The notes under the pieces: model-generated
Database searches by the model: none
Told to the model about the DNA's origin: nothing
The model's input: only the letters and a program-made list of their open reading frames with translations
Shown here: one piece after another, positions 23,251-36,202 of the stretch
Numbering within the stretch: the first letter of the stretch is position 1
Layout of the letters: every line of letters starts with the position of its first letter
Assembly: GCA_949592205.1 (NCBI GenBank)
Contig: CATIUR010000001.1
Location: forward strand, 215,580,250-215,644,249
From: Helichrysum umbraculigerum
Taxonomy: Eukaryota; Streptophyta; Magnoliopsida; Asterales; Asteraceae
Direction of reading: 5' to 3'
DNA length: 64,000 nt
Position numbers and translations under genes: made by a program

Positions 23251-26200
23251 TTAGCTCGAGGTCGCGGTTGATGTAGAATTGGGAAATAAATGAGGATACT
23301 TGAGTCGCATTTGGTCTTCCCGTTCCCAAGTGAATTTCGGACCGCGCCGCGAATTCCATCTGACTTTGACGATGGGAATACGACTTTGTTTTAGTTGTTT
23401 GACCTCACGGTCCATGATTTCAGCAGGTTCCTCAACAAAATGAAGTTTGTTATCGACGCGAATCTCATCCAGTGGTATTATAAGTGTCTCATCGGACAGG
23501 CATTTCTTTAGGTTAGAAATGTGGAAGGTGGGGTGCACGCTGCTGAGTTCGGATGGCAGCTGCAATCGATATGCTACGGGGCCAATCCGTTCGAGGATCT
23601 CAAAAGGCCCGATGTACCGGGGATTTAGCTTTCCGCGTTTGCCAAAACGGATGACGCCTTTCCAAGGCGATACTTTTAAGAGTACTCGATCCCCAACTTG
23701 GAACTCGAGTGGTTTGCGTCTCACATCAGCATAACTTTTCTGACGATCACGTGCGGCTTTGAGTCGGTTTTTGGATTTCCAAAATTTTCTTAGTGGTGGC
23801 GTGTATGAGTTCAGGACCAGTGAGTTGACTATCTCCCACTTCAGTCCAACAGATCGGTGATCGGCACTTACGACCGTACAGTGCCTCAAAAGGTGCAGCT
23901 TTGATGCCGGCGTGATAGCTGTTATTGTATGAAAATTCGCATAACGGTAGGTGTCTTTCCCAGTTTGTACCGAAATCAACTACGCAGGCGCGTAACATAT
24001 CTTCCAGTGTCTGAATGGTTCGTTCACTTTGGCCATCGGTTTGGGGATGGTATGCGGTACTCATATCAAGACGGGTACCCATTGCTTTATGAAGTGATTG
24101 CCAAAAGTGAGAGGTGAAGCGGGCATCTCTATCGGAGATAATCGAGGTTGGAACACCGTGTTGAGAAACAATTTCTTTGATGTAGATTTGTGCAAGGCGC
24201 TCCATTTTATCATTTTCCTTGATTGCCAGAAAATGAGCAGATTTGGTGAGACGATCGACGATCACCCAAATGGTATCGCAACCGCTCGACGACTTGGGTA
24301 GTTTGGTTATGAAATCCATGGCAATTTGTTCCCATTTCCATTCAGGGATTTCAGGTTGTTGGAGTAAACCAGAAGGTTTTTGATGTTCGGTTTTGACTTT
24401 TGAGCAAGTAAAGCACTTGCTAACGTAAGTGGCGATTTTGGCTTTCATGTTCGGCCACCAATAAAATTCCTTGATGCCGTGGTACATCTTATCGGATCTC
24501 GGATGGATAGAATATTTAGACTTGTGAGCTTCATCCATCACCAAGTCTCGTACGTTCCCGAAACTAGGTAACCAGATTCGGTTTGAGAAATACCTAATCC
24601 CGTTAGATTTGGTTTCAAATTGTTTGTCAATACCTCGTAAGGCTTCGTTTTTGATGTTTTCAAGTTTTAGGGCTTCGATCTGAGCGGTATGAATCCGAAT
24701 GGTAAGATCGTTGTGAATGGTCATACTGAGGGCTCAGACTCGAAGTGGTTTTGGTCGTTCCTTTCGACTGAGGGCATCGGCAACAACATTAGCCTTCCCT
24801 GGATGGTACTTGATCTCGCAATCGTAATCGGTAAGCAACTCGACCCATCGACGTTGCCTCATGTTGAGATCCTTCTGATCGAATATATGCTGGAGACTTT
24901 TGTGGTCGATAAAGATTGTGCACTTAGTGCCGTAGAGATAATGTCTCCAGATTTTTAGAGCGAACACGACAGCTCCAAGCTCAAGATCATGAGTGGTGTA
25001 GTTCTTCTCGTGGATCTTTAGCTGTCGAGAGGCGTAGGCAATGACTTTGTCTCGTTGCATCAGCACGCAACCAAGACCTTGGTGAGAAGCATCGCAGTAT
25101 ACCACGAAGTCATTGGTGCCTTCGGGTAGAGATAGAATGGGAGCACTGCAAAGCTTGAGTTTTAATAGCTGGAATGCTGACTCTTGTTTATCAGTCCAAT
25201 TAAACTTTTTGTCCTTCTGAGTCAGCGTCGTGAGTGGTTGGGCTATTTTGGAGAAGTTTTCGATGAATCGCCGATAGTACCCGGCAAGACCCAGGAATTG
25301 ACGTACTTCAGTTGCAGTGGTGGGTGCTTGCCAGTTTTTGATAGCCTCGATTTTTGATGGGTCAACGTGAATTCCCTGACTGTCGATCACGTGACCAAGG
25401 AATTGAACGGTTTTTATCCAGAACTCACACTTAGAGAATTTGGCGTAAAGCTCCTCGTGTTTAAGTAGTTCTAGGATGGTTTTGAGGTGTTGCGCATGTT
25501 CTTGCTCGTTGCGCGAGTAAATGAGTATGTCATCGATAAAGATAATGACAAACTTGTCGAGGTAAGGTTTACACACCCGGTTCATGAGGTCCATGAATAC
25601 AGCCGGTTCGTTGGTTAGACCGAAGGGCATCACTTGGAATTCGTAGTGCCCGTAACGAGTTCTGAAAGCAGTTTTTGGAATATCGGTGTCGCGAACCCGT
25701 AACTGATGATATCCTGATCGCAGGTCGATTTTTGAGTAGAAACTTGAACCCTGAAGTTGATCGAATAGATCATCAATGCGAGGAAGTGGGTATCGGTTTT
25801 TGACGGTCAATTTGTTCAACTCTCGGTATTCGATGCACATTCTGAATGAACCGTCCTTCTTTTTCACAAATAAGACCGGAGCTCCCCAAGGTGATGAGCT
25901 CGGTCTGATGAATCCTCTATCCAGGAGTTCCTGTAGTTGGGTGGACAGCTCCTGAAGCTCGGATGGGGCTAAGCGGTACGGTGCACGGGCCACTGGTGCA
26001 GCACCCGGCACAAGATCGATTGAGAACTCAACCTGTCTAGGTGGAGGTAGACCAGGTAGTTCTTCTGGAAAGACTTCGGGAAAATCTCTAACAATCGGCA
26101 CATCCTCAAGTCGCTTCTCCTCCGACTTCTTCTCAGTGATGTGTGCGAGTATTGCAGGGTAACCCTTTCTCAGAAATTTTCGGGTTTTTAAGCAAGAGAT

Positions 26201-27703
26201 GATATTGAGTCTCGTCCCACCGGTCTCCCCTTGTATGATCAAGGTTCTACCGACGGCGAGTGGGATACGGACGATCTTATCGTAACAAACGATTTCGGCT
26301 CGGTGTTTCGACAACCAGTCCATTCCAATGATGACGTCGAAACTTCCGATTTCAACGGGTACAAGATCGATTGAAAAGGTTTCGTCAGCTAGGTTTAAAG
26401 TGCAATTAGGTATCACACTATTGGTTTCTATAAGTTTCCCATTTGCTAGCTCTACAGTGTACTTAACATCTAAGGCAACAGGAGTGATGTCAAGAAGTGG
26501 GCAAAAGTCATCAGAGATAAAGCTTCTATCAGCACCAGTATCAAATAGGACAGAAGCAGTTAAGTTGTTGAGGAGGAACATACCCGAGACCACATTCGGG
26601 TCTTGGCGGGCGTCCCCGGAGTTGATGACGAAGGCTCTACTTCGGGTGTTGTTGTTGCTGTTGCGGTTGTTGCTGCTGTTGTTGTTGTTATTCTTCAGCT
26701 TTGGGCACGTGTCCCTGAAGTGCCCGGGGTTCCCACACTCAAAGCAGACTTTGGGTGTTCTAGTGTTGTTAGGGTTGTTGTTGGTAGGGGAACAGCAATC
26801 CTGGGTGAGGTGACCATACCTCTTGCAATTGCTGCAAAAGGAGCCACAAGAACCTTCGTGGTGGCGGCTGCACTTGGAACAATAGGGTTTGCTCCCAGTG
26901 TAGCCCCGTTTGATGTCTGTGGTGGTGTTGTAGGCTTTGATGGTGTCGGATTTCTTGTTTTGTTGATTTGGGTGGTTGTTGTGGTAGTCGGACCACTTTC
27001 TTTTGTTGTTGTGGGAAGATGAAGCGGGTGGTTCAGAATCTTGGCTCATTGCCATCAGGTCTTGGGCCAGTAGGATTGCACCGTCAATGGTGGTTTGGTT
27101 TGAAGAGGCAACGTGCCCCCGAACAGGCTCAGGAAGACCAAGGATGTACTTCCTGATTCTATCAGGTTCTGTGCTTACCATGGCTGGGCGGAGGGCAGCG
27201 AGTTGCTGGAATCTGGTGGTGTAACCATCGATATTACTGCCCTGAACTTTTAGGTTCCAGAACTCCTCGTCTAGCTTCTGGAGTTTGTCGATTGAGCTGT
27301 ATTTGGCGGTGAGTTTTGCTTTCAGGTCCTCCCAAGAGAGTTGGTAGGCAGTGTCAGCACCCACTGATTGGGAATATGAGTTCCACCAAGAGTGGGCATC
27401 ATCTTCGAGGGAGCAGGTGGCAAAATTAACTTTGTCGCCTTCCGCGCATTTGCTGACACGGAAAACAGTTTCCATTTTCTCGAACCATCTGATCAGTCCG
27501 ATGGCTCCCTCAGTACCCTTGAAACTTGAGGGTTTGCAGCTCTGAAAGTCCTTGTAAGAACAAGGTTTAGCAGCGGGGGTTTCAGCGGCATCGCTGTTTC
27601 TTTCGGAATTCGGTGGAGTATTCCGAGCCAGGGCTTCAGTCACAGCCTGGGTTATGAGTGATGTAAGCTGGGCATCGGTGTATGGTCTTGTCTTTGGCGG
27701 CAT
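23251..27703 (-). pseudogene. Gag-Pol polyprotein of Tekay-1, one stop and one frameshift
   Basis: The frame starts at 27703 (MPPKTRPYTDAQL). Order: gag domain (residues ~70-230); zinc knuckles including CSNCKRYGHLTQDC and CFECGNPGHFRDTC; protease with LFDTGADRSF; reverse transcriptase with KIDLRSGYHQLRV and FIDDIL; RNase H with YCDASHQGLG and DHKSLQ; integrase with an H-H-C-C zinc site, DFITKLP, SDRDARF and TDGQSERT (DDE residues present); then a chromodomain at the C-terminus ending near YPHLFP. The reading frame is broken by a TGA at 24734-24736, which looks like a CGA-to-TGA change because the same frame continues. A second break is a one-base frameshift in a T-run at 23768-23772. Otherwise all domains are present, so it could be a young, recently dead copy. 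Confidence 0.92.
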
Positions 27704-27991
27704 GCTTCTTCAATAAAAGAAATGAAGATACATGAGATTTTGTAGGAATTTGTAATTGTCACAGATGTTCATGTATAAAAGTGGTAATACATAACATCAA
27801 TATGAAAAATGGCAATTAATATGAGTTGAAACAACAAGGAATATTTGATAGATAATATGAGTTCAAAGGTTACATCTCATGGATGTATTACAAAAGGCGT
27901 CGGGAATTGTTACATCCGACCGAATCATAAAATAGTGCTTAAGTAGTTATTAGACTACAAGATCGATTACAAGGCAAGGACTACACTAGTC

Positions 27992-28441
27992 TTAACGTAG
28001 ATTAAATTGTTCCATCATTTCAATGAGACGGTCCACAGTATTTGCAAGTCTGCTGGCCTGTCGGGCGTTGTCTTCAGCCAAGGCCAGTCGTTGTACCAAT
28101 CCACGGGTATATTCTTCCGTTTCCCGTGAGCGTTGTTCACATTCTTCTAGCCTGTGTTTCAAAAGGGCGGTTTCTACGCTTATCTCCACCACTTTGTTGA
28201 AAAGGACTTCCACATTGTTAACGGTGGTTTCGTGATCCTCGGAGACTTGTTCGATGCGTTCGAGAGATGTAAGTCTCCAGTTTTCGTTCGTTTCTTGCAA
28301 CACGACGTCCATGGTGTTAAGCCGTTGCTCGTGACGGTGTAACCTCGCGGCTAAACCTGGTAGAGTGAGGTGCGCAGGATATGGGCCAGCTCGAGGCAAC
28401 CTGGGGTTCCTCCTAGCTACCCTCGGGTTTTTGGGATCCAT
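27992..28441 (-). CDS. Extra small ORF upstream of gag in Tekay-1 (coiled-coil protein)
   Basis: 149 residues, beginning MDPKNPRVARRNPRLPRAGP, with a basic Pro/Arg-rich N-terminus. From about residue 33 onward there is a long predicted coiled coil (heptad-like Leu/Val spacing, many Glu/Arg; e.g. LLKHRLEECEQRSRE). It lies between the primer-binding site and gag in the sense orientation, uninterrupted. I do not recognise a family. It could be a genuine accessory protein, a leader peptide, or chance. Its presence in a polypeptide-sized frame within the leader, when pol has already suffered mutations, argues mildly for past selection. Confidence 0.6.
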   Translation of the reverse strand: MDPKNPRVARRNPRLPRAGPYPAHLTLPGLAARLHRHEQRLNTMDVVLQETNENWRLTSLERIEQVSEDHETTVNNVEVLFNKVVEISVETALLKHRLEECEQRSRETEEYTRGLVQRLALAEDNARQASRLANTVDRLIEMMEQFNLR

Positions 28442-28787
28442 GAGGATGAGTTTGCGATGAATTGGATGTTGTGTTTGCCATTCCTGTGGCAGAGTGTAAG
28501 TAAGACGAGGCTAATATATATATAATTATATAGAATCCAGCCTAGTGTCTAGCACGTATCAAGTAATGGTCCAGTTCTCTCGTGGTCAGAGTCAACTAAG
28601 GTATTCCTGTTCAACATAACCATTTCAGACCTCACGTCATCTTTCCTTAATTGTACATAGTTGATCATGCTATGTTAAATTAAAGTCGTATGCTGTAATT
28701 CCTGAACCAATCATGCCTAGTAAGGGAATACTGCCTAATGGTCATAGTCTAGGCCCACTAAATGCAACCTAGTTCACTATAACCTTA

Positions 28788-28800
28788 GGCTCTGATACCA
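28788..28800 (-). other. Primer-binding site of Tekay-1 (initiator tRNA-Met type)
   Basis: On the element strand TGGTATCAGAGCC starts three bases inside the 5' LTR. It is complementary to the 3' end of plant initiator tRNA-Met. Confidence 0.92.
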
Positions 28801-28803
28801 ATC

Positions 28804-31340
28804 TGTAACACCCCCAAATTTAATGATTTGCGGAAGCACGATTTGGGTGTTACTAATCAATAACAAAGCACAAAGATATATAGTAAACGACTCTATATGC
28901 GTCGTTTTAACAAAGATATATTGACATTGAAATGTTTACAACATTTATAGCTTTACATAGCTCGAGTTTAAATAAAAGGAGATTTCAGTACATAAGTACT
29001 TGTACAAAATATACTGATGCAAGAAAATCTCAAACGTCTGTATGCTGACTCGAGCTAAAAGTCCTGAAGCAGAAACAACCTACTGCTTGGTACCTGCGAT
29101 ACATGCTAAAATGGGTCAGCTAAAGCTGGTGAGCTCACAGGTTAGAAATCAAGTAATATAGTATGAACCGCAAGATTTAATAATGATTTGCATCCAGCAA
29201 ATAAAATGATAGTAATCGTGTATACAGCCATGAGCACATAGTTGAGCTTAACTCGAGGGCCGGGTCCCCTATAGAGAATTCCGGGCGAGGTGCCTCCACG
29301 AATGCCTAATCAACACTCGTCTTCCCAAATATTAGTACGTCCGTTAACCCGGTTAGTGCTTGCTAACCCGAACGAGGAGGGTCAATCCTATATGGTACCA
29401 TATACTAATATTCACGCTACAACGTATTAACAACTATGCTGACAGAGGACTTTAAATGATTAGAGTGTAAAACTCATGTAGTATATGAAAAGTTGTACTT
29501 GCGTTCACATGTTAAAAATAAGCATTGTATCACACCCCTGAGTAAAACAGTAAAAAGAGGGGCTATGAGACTCACCTGAGTCTTGTGAGTTTAACTTAAT
29601 AAACTTGAGTTGATTAGCCGAGTGATGAAGTCCAAAGACTTGTAACCTGAGGGTGTCCACGACACGCGATGGTTATACACATGATTGGGTATCTCAAAAG
29701 ATCACCCTTGTAGTTGTTACACAACTATATATATGTCCAAATTACTACGATTTGGTTGATTTGTTAAGTGTTTGAAAACGTGTACGGCCCGTTGGTGATT
29801 AATTGTAACAATAGTCCTGATGCTATCACATTGATTTCGAAGTGTTATACTTGAAAAGTATATATTCCATTATATTTAAAAAGTTGTATCATATAAGCGT
29901 TTTGAAGTCATACAAGTTTGACACTTGGTGAGGAATGTGCTTACGGAATCTAAGTACGGGGGTCCGGGGGCAGCACCCCTAGCGGGGTCCAAGGGGCTGG
30001 CCCCTGGCTGGGGTCGAGATGCCAGGTCAGCTCGAAATTTTTTTATTTTTACTATATTGCTTTGGTGAAAAACGCATCTGGGATCTGAATTCGGGTAAAA
30101 TCAAGTGATAAATTTCGAGTCTCGACACTTAGTAAAAATCTGAGTTCTCTGTGTTTTGCGACACAATATGCGACACAAAAGTTTGTCATGCGACACAAGG
30201 GTTGTGTCGCATAGGAATGCGACACAATATCTATACGACACAAAGGTTGTGTCGCATAGATTCGAGATGCTGATTCAACAGCGACATAGTGATTGTGTCG
30301 TATGAAAAATACCACATAAAATACGACACAACGTTGTGTCGTAAAGGGTACGACACAAAGGATTTATACGACACCAGGTGCGACAGAACAGGCAAAATAC
30401 GACACTACATGCGACACAAGGCTTGTGTCGCATTGAAGAACACCAGCCCAGAAAACAGCGGCTGTCGAGATTTTTCCGGCCAAAACCCAAATCAAACTCA
30501 TTTTTAAGCTATAAAATCGTGTTCTACTCTTTGTAATGGACATATATAAGCTATATAAACGACTATCAAGTGAAAATACTAAGAATCGAATGGTTTCGGG
30601 ATTTTGTCAGAAACTTACAAAGTGTCGGATTGAGAATTCGAAAAGATAGCGTTGTAGATCGTGAAGTGGTGAACGTTTTTCTCCAAAGGGTCTTGAAAAT
30701 CCAAGATCGTTTAGTGGTAGTATTTTGCGATTTGATGGAGGTGGTGGTGTTTTGCTTTTTAGAGAGAAAAGAGAAAGAAGAGAGAGAAGAGAAATAAGAA
30801 ATGAAGAAAGAAAGAAAGATGGAGGTGGTCTTGGTGGAAGCCCCACCATTTTCAGTCCACGCAATGTGCTCCGTGTGATGTTCGTTTTCTCGATTGTTAA
30901 ATGTTAAATAATTATTTAAAACCTTTAATTTTACGTTAAAATGCGAATAATTTCTCGATAATTTTAGTTGAAGTATTTTACCCAAAATACTTATTATTAG
31001 AGTTATAGGATATAACTTAACTTGTCTCGGATAGTTTGCGCGTTAAATCTTTTAATCACGTAAATTGCTAATTGTATCATTCGAAATGGGTATGAATTAT
31101 TATCAAAATAGTATTTCGGAATATAATCGTGTTATTTGTGCAAAATGTTTCACCAACGCCCGTATTTAATTGAACCGAATTACATTCGATTTAAATTGCG
31201 TACGATCTAATCAAATCGCATTTTCGTATATATTCAACAATATATATTTTGATACATTAATTAGCCTAATACAAAACTAATTACATGTATTAACAGAGAA
31301 TTAAGCACTAATTACTAGTACTAATTTGGCGGGTGTTACA
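28804..31340 (-). repeat. 5' LTR of Tekay-1
   Basis: Second copy of the 2,537-bp LTR. The GACACAA palindrome cluster is at about 30155-30435. Its outer end borders TSD TATAA at 31341. A 139-codon frame (30566-30985) is shared with the other LTR simply because the copies are nearly identical. Confidence 0.95.
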
Positions 31341-31345
31341 TATAA

Positions 31346-33374
31346 TTAGAGTGCAACATATTTCTTTCACAAATACATAAGCTTTTTTAGGTTATTCAGG
31401 GAGCAAATGCAAGGTTTTCAAGTCATATTTTAGATTTTTATTTTCTATTTTCTTTTACGAGAAACTTTCTCCATTTTCATTTTTTATTTTTCTATAGAAG
31501 AGTTTTACATCTCTATTAAAGAGTTTTTCATAACTAAACAGACCCTTAATTTTTTGTCAATAATAAATTCCGATTTGCACTATAGTGAGTAAAAAAAATT
31601 GGCTAATTTGGTGAACTAGAAATATTTGAAGAAGAAAATATAATTCATATTTTTATTATATATGAAGGGACACATGTTGAATGCAAATGACTAAATTATC
31701 CTTGAGAATGTGGTGAAGTATCAGGAATCTCAATGTATCAATTATGGTGATAATGTCGATATATATAATTTTCTTAAAAGATAAAGAGTAATTGGCGTTT
31801 TGCTTTGTGGTTATGATAAAATAATACTAGTAGTAATAGTAATAATATTATCTTAAATATAATATATGATTAACCTTTGTGACATCATCATTTAAATTAA
31901 ATTGAAATAATCAATTAGACCCCTCTATTTATTTACTTTTTACATTATATATCATCTAAATTAAATTCAATTAAACAATTAGGCCCTCTTATTTAGTTTT
32001 TATATTATATATCATTTAATTTAAATTCAATTAATCAATTAGGCCCCTCTATTTACTTATTGTTGTGAATAGTAAATTATTGTCTTAAATCATAAACTTA
32101 TACTCACGTATCCACATATATATAAAATAATTTTAATTATAAATTTAAGTACTATTAATTTTTTAAAGTAGATATATAAATAATTATATTATAATCTTAT
32201 ATATAGTAATAAATATAAAACAGAAATCATAGTTAAAACATCATCAATCAAAATCAGATTTTATTAATATTAGATTAATCAATTAGGTTTATATATTTTA
32301 ATCAAATTAAAAATTATAAACTCTATTTTAATTAAAGAATCAACACCCCGTGTGTATACACGGGTTTTAGATCTAGTAATAATAATAACAACAACAACAA
32401 CGGTAATAAATAAAAAATATATGTGTTTTTTTTGTTTTTTTATGTATATTCTTCAATACCAAATACCACGACTCAATTCAGCACATCATACTCTTTATTA
32501 TTATGTACTTCTTTAATGACAAATTATCTCAAACTCCTTATACAAAATTATTGTCGAATAAGTACAGCAGATATTGTGGACTACTAGGACGAGGATGAAC
32601 ACGGAGATTGAAGTAGTAGTTTATTTAATTAGTATGTATTTATATATTTATTTGTTCAATGTTAATTTTATTTAAATTAATGAAATGTTTTATTTAAATC
32701 AATGAAATATTTTAGTTTTAGTTAATGGATTTTTATTCAAATGTAGGTGTTATTTGGTAATATATATATTTGAATATAAGTGGAGGGGCTCAAAACTTGG
32801 AGTTATCATAGGTAGTTAAATGAAATGCGTTCTTAATTAGGAGTAGTCAGTTTTTGAGAGATCTCGCTAACGTGACGCTCAATTGATAGTGAGTGTGAGC
32901 TCCTATGAATCTTTGGTTGTAATAGTAATCGGTCTAATAGGTACAAAAAGATAATTAGTTAAAAGATAGGCTTGAATTGATTATGAAAAGAGGTTTGTCA
33001 TCGTTTGTAACGATAAATAACAACCACGTAAAAGCAAATAATGTATAAAAGTCATGTGTGTACTTATATTGAAAATAATAATAATAATCTTATAATTAAT
33101 TGATTAAATAATTAAATCAAAAACATGTGGAACAATTTGGACACTTCAATGAAGTTTTTCAATTTGATCCAATGATATATAATTAAATTAGAATAAAAAT
33201 AATAATATTATACTTTACCCTCACTAAATACAAAAATTAAAAACTCACACAACTTTCACGGCATATTCTCAATATTAACGAATGTTTTTCATAAATTTAA
33301 GCGAAATTAATACCATCTAAAACAAAAATGTATTGCATTCAAATCTTTTTTTATTATAAATATTTATTTATAAT

Positions 33375-33376
<2 letters not shown>
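31346..33376. other. Very AT-rich repeat debris, no gene
   Basis: About 31350-31560 resembles the right half of a TTTAGTTATG-type MITE. A ~62-bp unit with GGCCCCTCTATTTA is repeated about 2-3 times at 31911-32055. A Helitron 3' end follows at 32376. No coding region is recognised. Confidence 0.5.
32347..32376 (+). mobile_element. Helitron 3' terminus (hairpin + CTAG)
   Basis: CCCGTGT-GTAT-ACACGGG forms a 7-bp-stem hairpin (32347-32364). Eight bases later comes CTAG (32373-32376), followed by T. This is the classic Helitron 3' end and insertion signature. The matching 5' TC end was not identified, so the element's extent is unknown. Confidence 0.75.

Positions 33377-33447
<71 letters not shown>
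33377..33447. repeat. (TA)n microsatellite, left border of the gene-fragment mosaic
   Basis: A 71-base TA run directly followed by GGGTGGTTCAATGGGGAAGC, a terminus-like motif that resembles the other (TA)n-abutting ends in this window. Confidence 0.95.
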
Positions 33448-33449
<2 letters not shown>

Positions 33450-34119
33450 GTGGTTCAATGGGGAAGCAAGATCTAAAGGGAAGAGGGAAGTGAATCTGGA
33501 CCACTAGATATATTCATTTAAAAAAAAGGCGGAGGGGCATTTTGGTAATATCGCACAAAAGTGAGGGCAACTGTAAACATGCTAACTTGAATCTCTTTGA
33601 AAATTCACGCTCATTCAAAAGAAATTATGGCACAACCACTCAAATCAATACAAATAAATGAATGAATTACTTCAATAATCGATCGATTAAAAGAAAGCAC
33701 AATGATTGATGATATGATCGAAGGACTGAAGATACAAAAAAGCACCAGAAAATTATAAATCGCGAGGAAGAACAAACTGTAAGAAAATGAACAATTATGT
33801 ATTTATTTATCGGTTGTTTATGTGATTTGTATTAACTGATTCATTATTTTCATCATTGTACACAACTGAAATCGAAAGATGTTGATATAAATGATTAATA
33901 TAAGGTACTATTTATTATGGCAATGTTGATGAGATTGATACGATTGACTGCGGGTGAATATTAAGTAATTATATGATGTGTATGATGGAAAATAGATTAG
34001 ATTAAATACATATGATGTGAAATATAAATTTAATATTAAGATGTTAAAATCGGAAGAATGTTATCTAGGATTCTGAAACGTTAATGAGATTTTATTATTT
34101 TACATGAATTTGATATCAG

Positions 34120-34650
34120 GAAACCTGCAGAACTTCTTGAAATTAGTCCTGTAATAGATGATAAAATTTCTGTCATATGAAGGTTTAGTGGTGGTGGGAC
34201 TGTAATAGTTGATCATGGGAAAATATATGTTTCGTTTATATGCAACAAGAATGCCGTTCCTGATGTACAACCATATCCTTGACCTATCATGTCTTGGAGC
34301 AGCCATTATACAGTAAACTGTTTCAAGAAACTGCTGATTTTAGGCTTCGTGAAAATGGTACGGGGATTGTATATTTGAATCCCAATTAAATTTAGGAATT
34401 CCATTTTTTTCTGCTTGTTTGTGTTGTTTCGTAATTCTTCGACTTTGATTTTGTAGCATAGTTTCTTGGCTCGTTCATTAGATGCAATTTTTGATAACTG
34501 GAATAGTATCTTCGGAATATTATGTGGTATGCTACAAGTCTGACAGCATGACTTTTTTTTATCTATTGTAGATTATGTATTTGGCCATCACAAGCTTGGT
34601 GGAAATGCAAAATTAATTACTAAAAATCGGTGGATCCATCATATATCCTT
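34120..34650 (+). pseudogene. Lipoate/biotin protein ligase-like gene fragment (two exons)
   Basis: Exon 34120-34357 encodes, in pieces, KPAELLEISPVIDD..., then RFSGGGTVIVDHGKIYVSFICNKNAVPDVQPYP and ...PIMSWS, then after a frame change QETADFRLREN. Exon 34572-~34650 continues DYVFGHHKLGGNAKLITKNRW. RFxGGGTVxVD and the GGNAxxITKxRW stretch are hallmarks of the biotin/lipoate A/B ligase (LplA-like) family of plants. Two in-frame TGAs replace expected Arg codons (each explicable by CGA to TGA), and there is a frameshift. Both ends of the gene are missing. It is non-functional captured or relic sequence. Confidence 0.8.
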
Positions 34651-35059
34651 TATTGTCCACTTGTATTTTCAACCAATCAAAACACTCCAACGTGGTAAGT
34701 GATTAAATCCTATTGGTTATTTGGTATAACTAGTATTCATTAAAATGAATGTTGTCACTTAATATTCATCATAGTGAATGTTATTTTACAAAATCTATAC
34801 ATACAAAAATTCATTGTCTAATGTCAACTTATAACATTCATTAACTGAAATTGAACTATAACATTATCAGAATGAATGTTATCAGTTAATATTCATCATA
34901 ATAAATATTATCACTTAATATTTATCGGAATGAATGTTATCGCTTAATATTCATGACAGTGAATGTTAATTTACAATACTATACATAGAAAAATTCATTG
35001 ATGAATTTCAAGTTATAACATGTATAATTTCTCAAGTTCTAGAGTCTGATCTATTGCAG

Positions 35060-36202
35060 GGGATACTTAGCTCCTGAGTATGCGATGTTAGGACAACTTA
35101 CAAAGAAAGCGGACGTATATAGTTTTGGCGTACTTATGCTAGAAATCATAAATGGGAGAAGTAGCAGTCATGCTGCTTTCGGGGAGGATCTCTTGGGTCT
35201 AGTTGAATGGGTATGATCTTTTACTACTATCAAGCAAATTCTGCACAATTACAGATAGTACTACTAATAAATAACAATGCACTACAATAACTTTTTAGAA
35301 ATAAAGTATAAGTGTGTTGCCATTTATAGCACCTTTTCATAGAAATAGTTTAAGTTTATAGTTGGGTTCTTGATGCCATATATTTTGTCGTCATTTGTCC
35401 CAGAAACAAGTTCACTTCTGATTTCAAGGATTGAAAACCTTTCCTTATACAGTCTAAATTATAAGTTGGGCAACTAACAGAGAACATAGCATCAGTTACT
35501 TGTTTAGTAGTTAAACTAATGCATTCATTTTAATACAAAAGTTAGATCGTTGATTTTTTAGTAATATCTGTAAACAAACACATGTGACAAATAAATTCTA
35601 TTAAAAATTGGTCAAAAAACAAAGTTTTGGGCGATCCAACCATACCAGAAGCGAATGTAAACATGTTTCAGCATGACCCATGTTTATCTGTACCCAACTC
35701 ACCCATTTTGCCATCTTTAACGGTGAAGTCAAATACTGGATTCTATCTTTTTGCTTACATGGAGATGGCATATGTAAAGAAATAGTTTGATTCTAGTTTT
35801 ACGTGACAAGAAGATATTGATGTTATCTAGGCATGGATGCTCAAAGACGAAGAAAGACTTCTGGAAGTCGTTGACCCAGACCTAACAGATTGTTCAGATG
35901 ACGAGGTTATGCACTTGATTACAATTGCATTATTTTGTACACAAGCGCTTTCAAGTCAAAGACCAAGTATGAGGCAAGTGCTCGAGATGCTCACAAGAAA
36001 AGTTAACCTACATGTAAAAATGTTAACAGAGCCGGGGGTATACAGGCGACATTCCCACTCGAGTCGTTCTAACAGTGGTAAGTCAGAAGAAACAATGAGA
36101 TCGCGAGCATTAAATGGCAAAACTCCTATTGTAACTAGCAGTAGCTCACCACAAGTAAATAGTAGTAATTCTTACAGTATATCACAAATGTTTTATAGAT
36201 GA
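35060..36202 (+). pseudogene. 3'-terminal two exons of a receptor-like protein kinase
   Basis: Exon 35060-35210 encodes GYLAPEYAMLGQLTKKADVY...SFGVLMLEI, i.e. the APE motif and kinase subdomains VIII-IX. Exon 35831-36202 encodes the C-lobe end (AWMLKDEERLLEVVDPDL, LFCTQALSSQRPSMRQVLEML) and a Ser/Asn-rich tail, ending in a TGA. The splice sites and frame across the 620-bp intron are intact. The sequence type is that of cytoplasmic/LRR-VIII-like plant RLKs (cold-responsive kinase-like). The glycine loop, catalytic loop and everything upstream are absent; repeat sequence stands in their place. It is a truncated fragment unless fused to another transcript. Confidence 0.85.

Larger units (their letters stand above)
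20680..31340 (-). mobile_element. Ty3/Gypsy chromovirus, Tekay-like, complete with both LTRs
   Basis: A 10.66-kb minus-oriented element. The 5' LTR is 28804-31340 and the 3' LTR is 20680-23216, each 2,537 bp and ending TGTAAC...GTTACA. TSD is TATAA (20675-20679 and 31341-31345). Order along the element is LTR, PBS, small coiled-coil ORF, gag-protease-RT-RNase H-integrase-chromodomain, PPT, LTR. Long LTRs, initiator-Met PBS and a C-terminal chromodomain point to the Tekay (Del) clade. By eye the LTRs differ at roughly 25-30 positions (about 1%) plus two small indels, so the insertion is recent. Pol has one stop and one frameshift, so this copy is not autonomous now. Confidence 0.93.

Noticed and set aside
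26328..27224. Several long plus-strand frames across the Tekay-1 gag region
   Set aside because: Antisense shadows of the gag zinc-knuckle and Asn-rich coding sequence.
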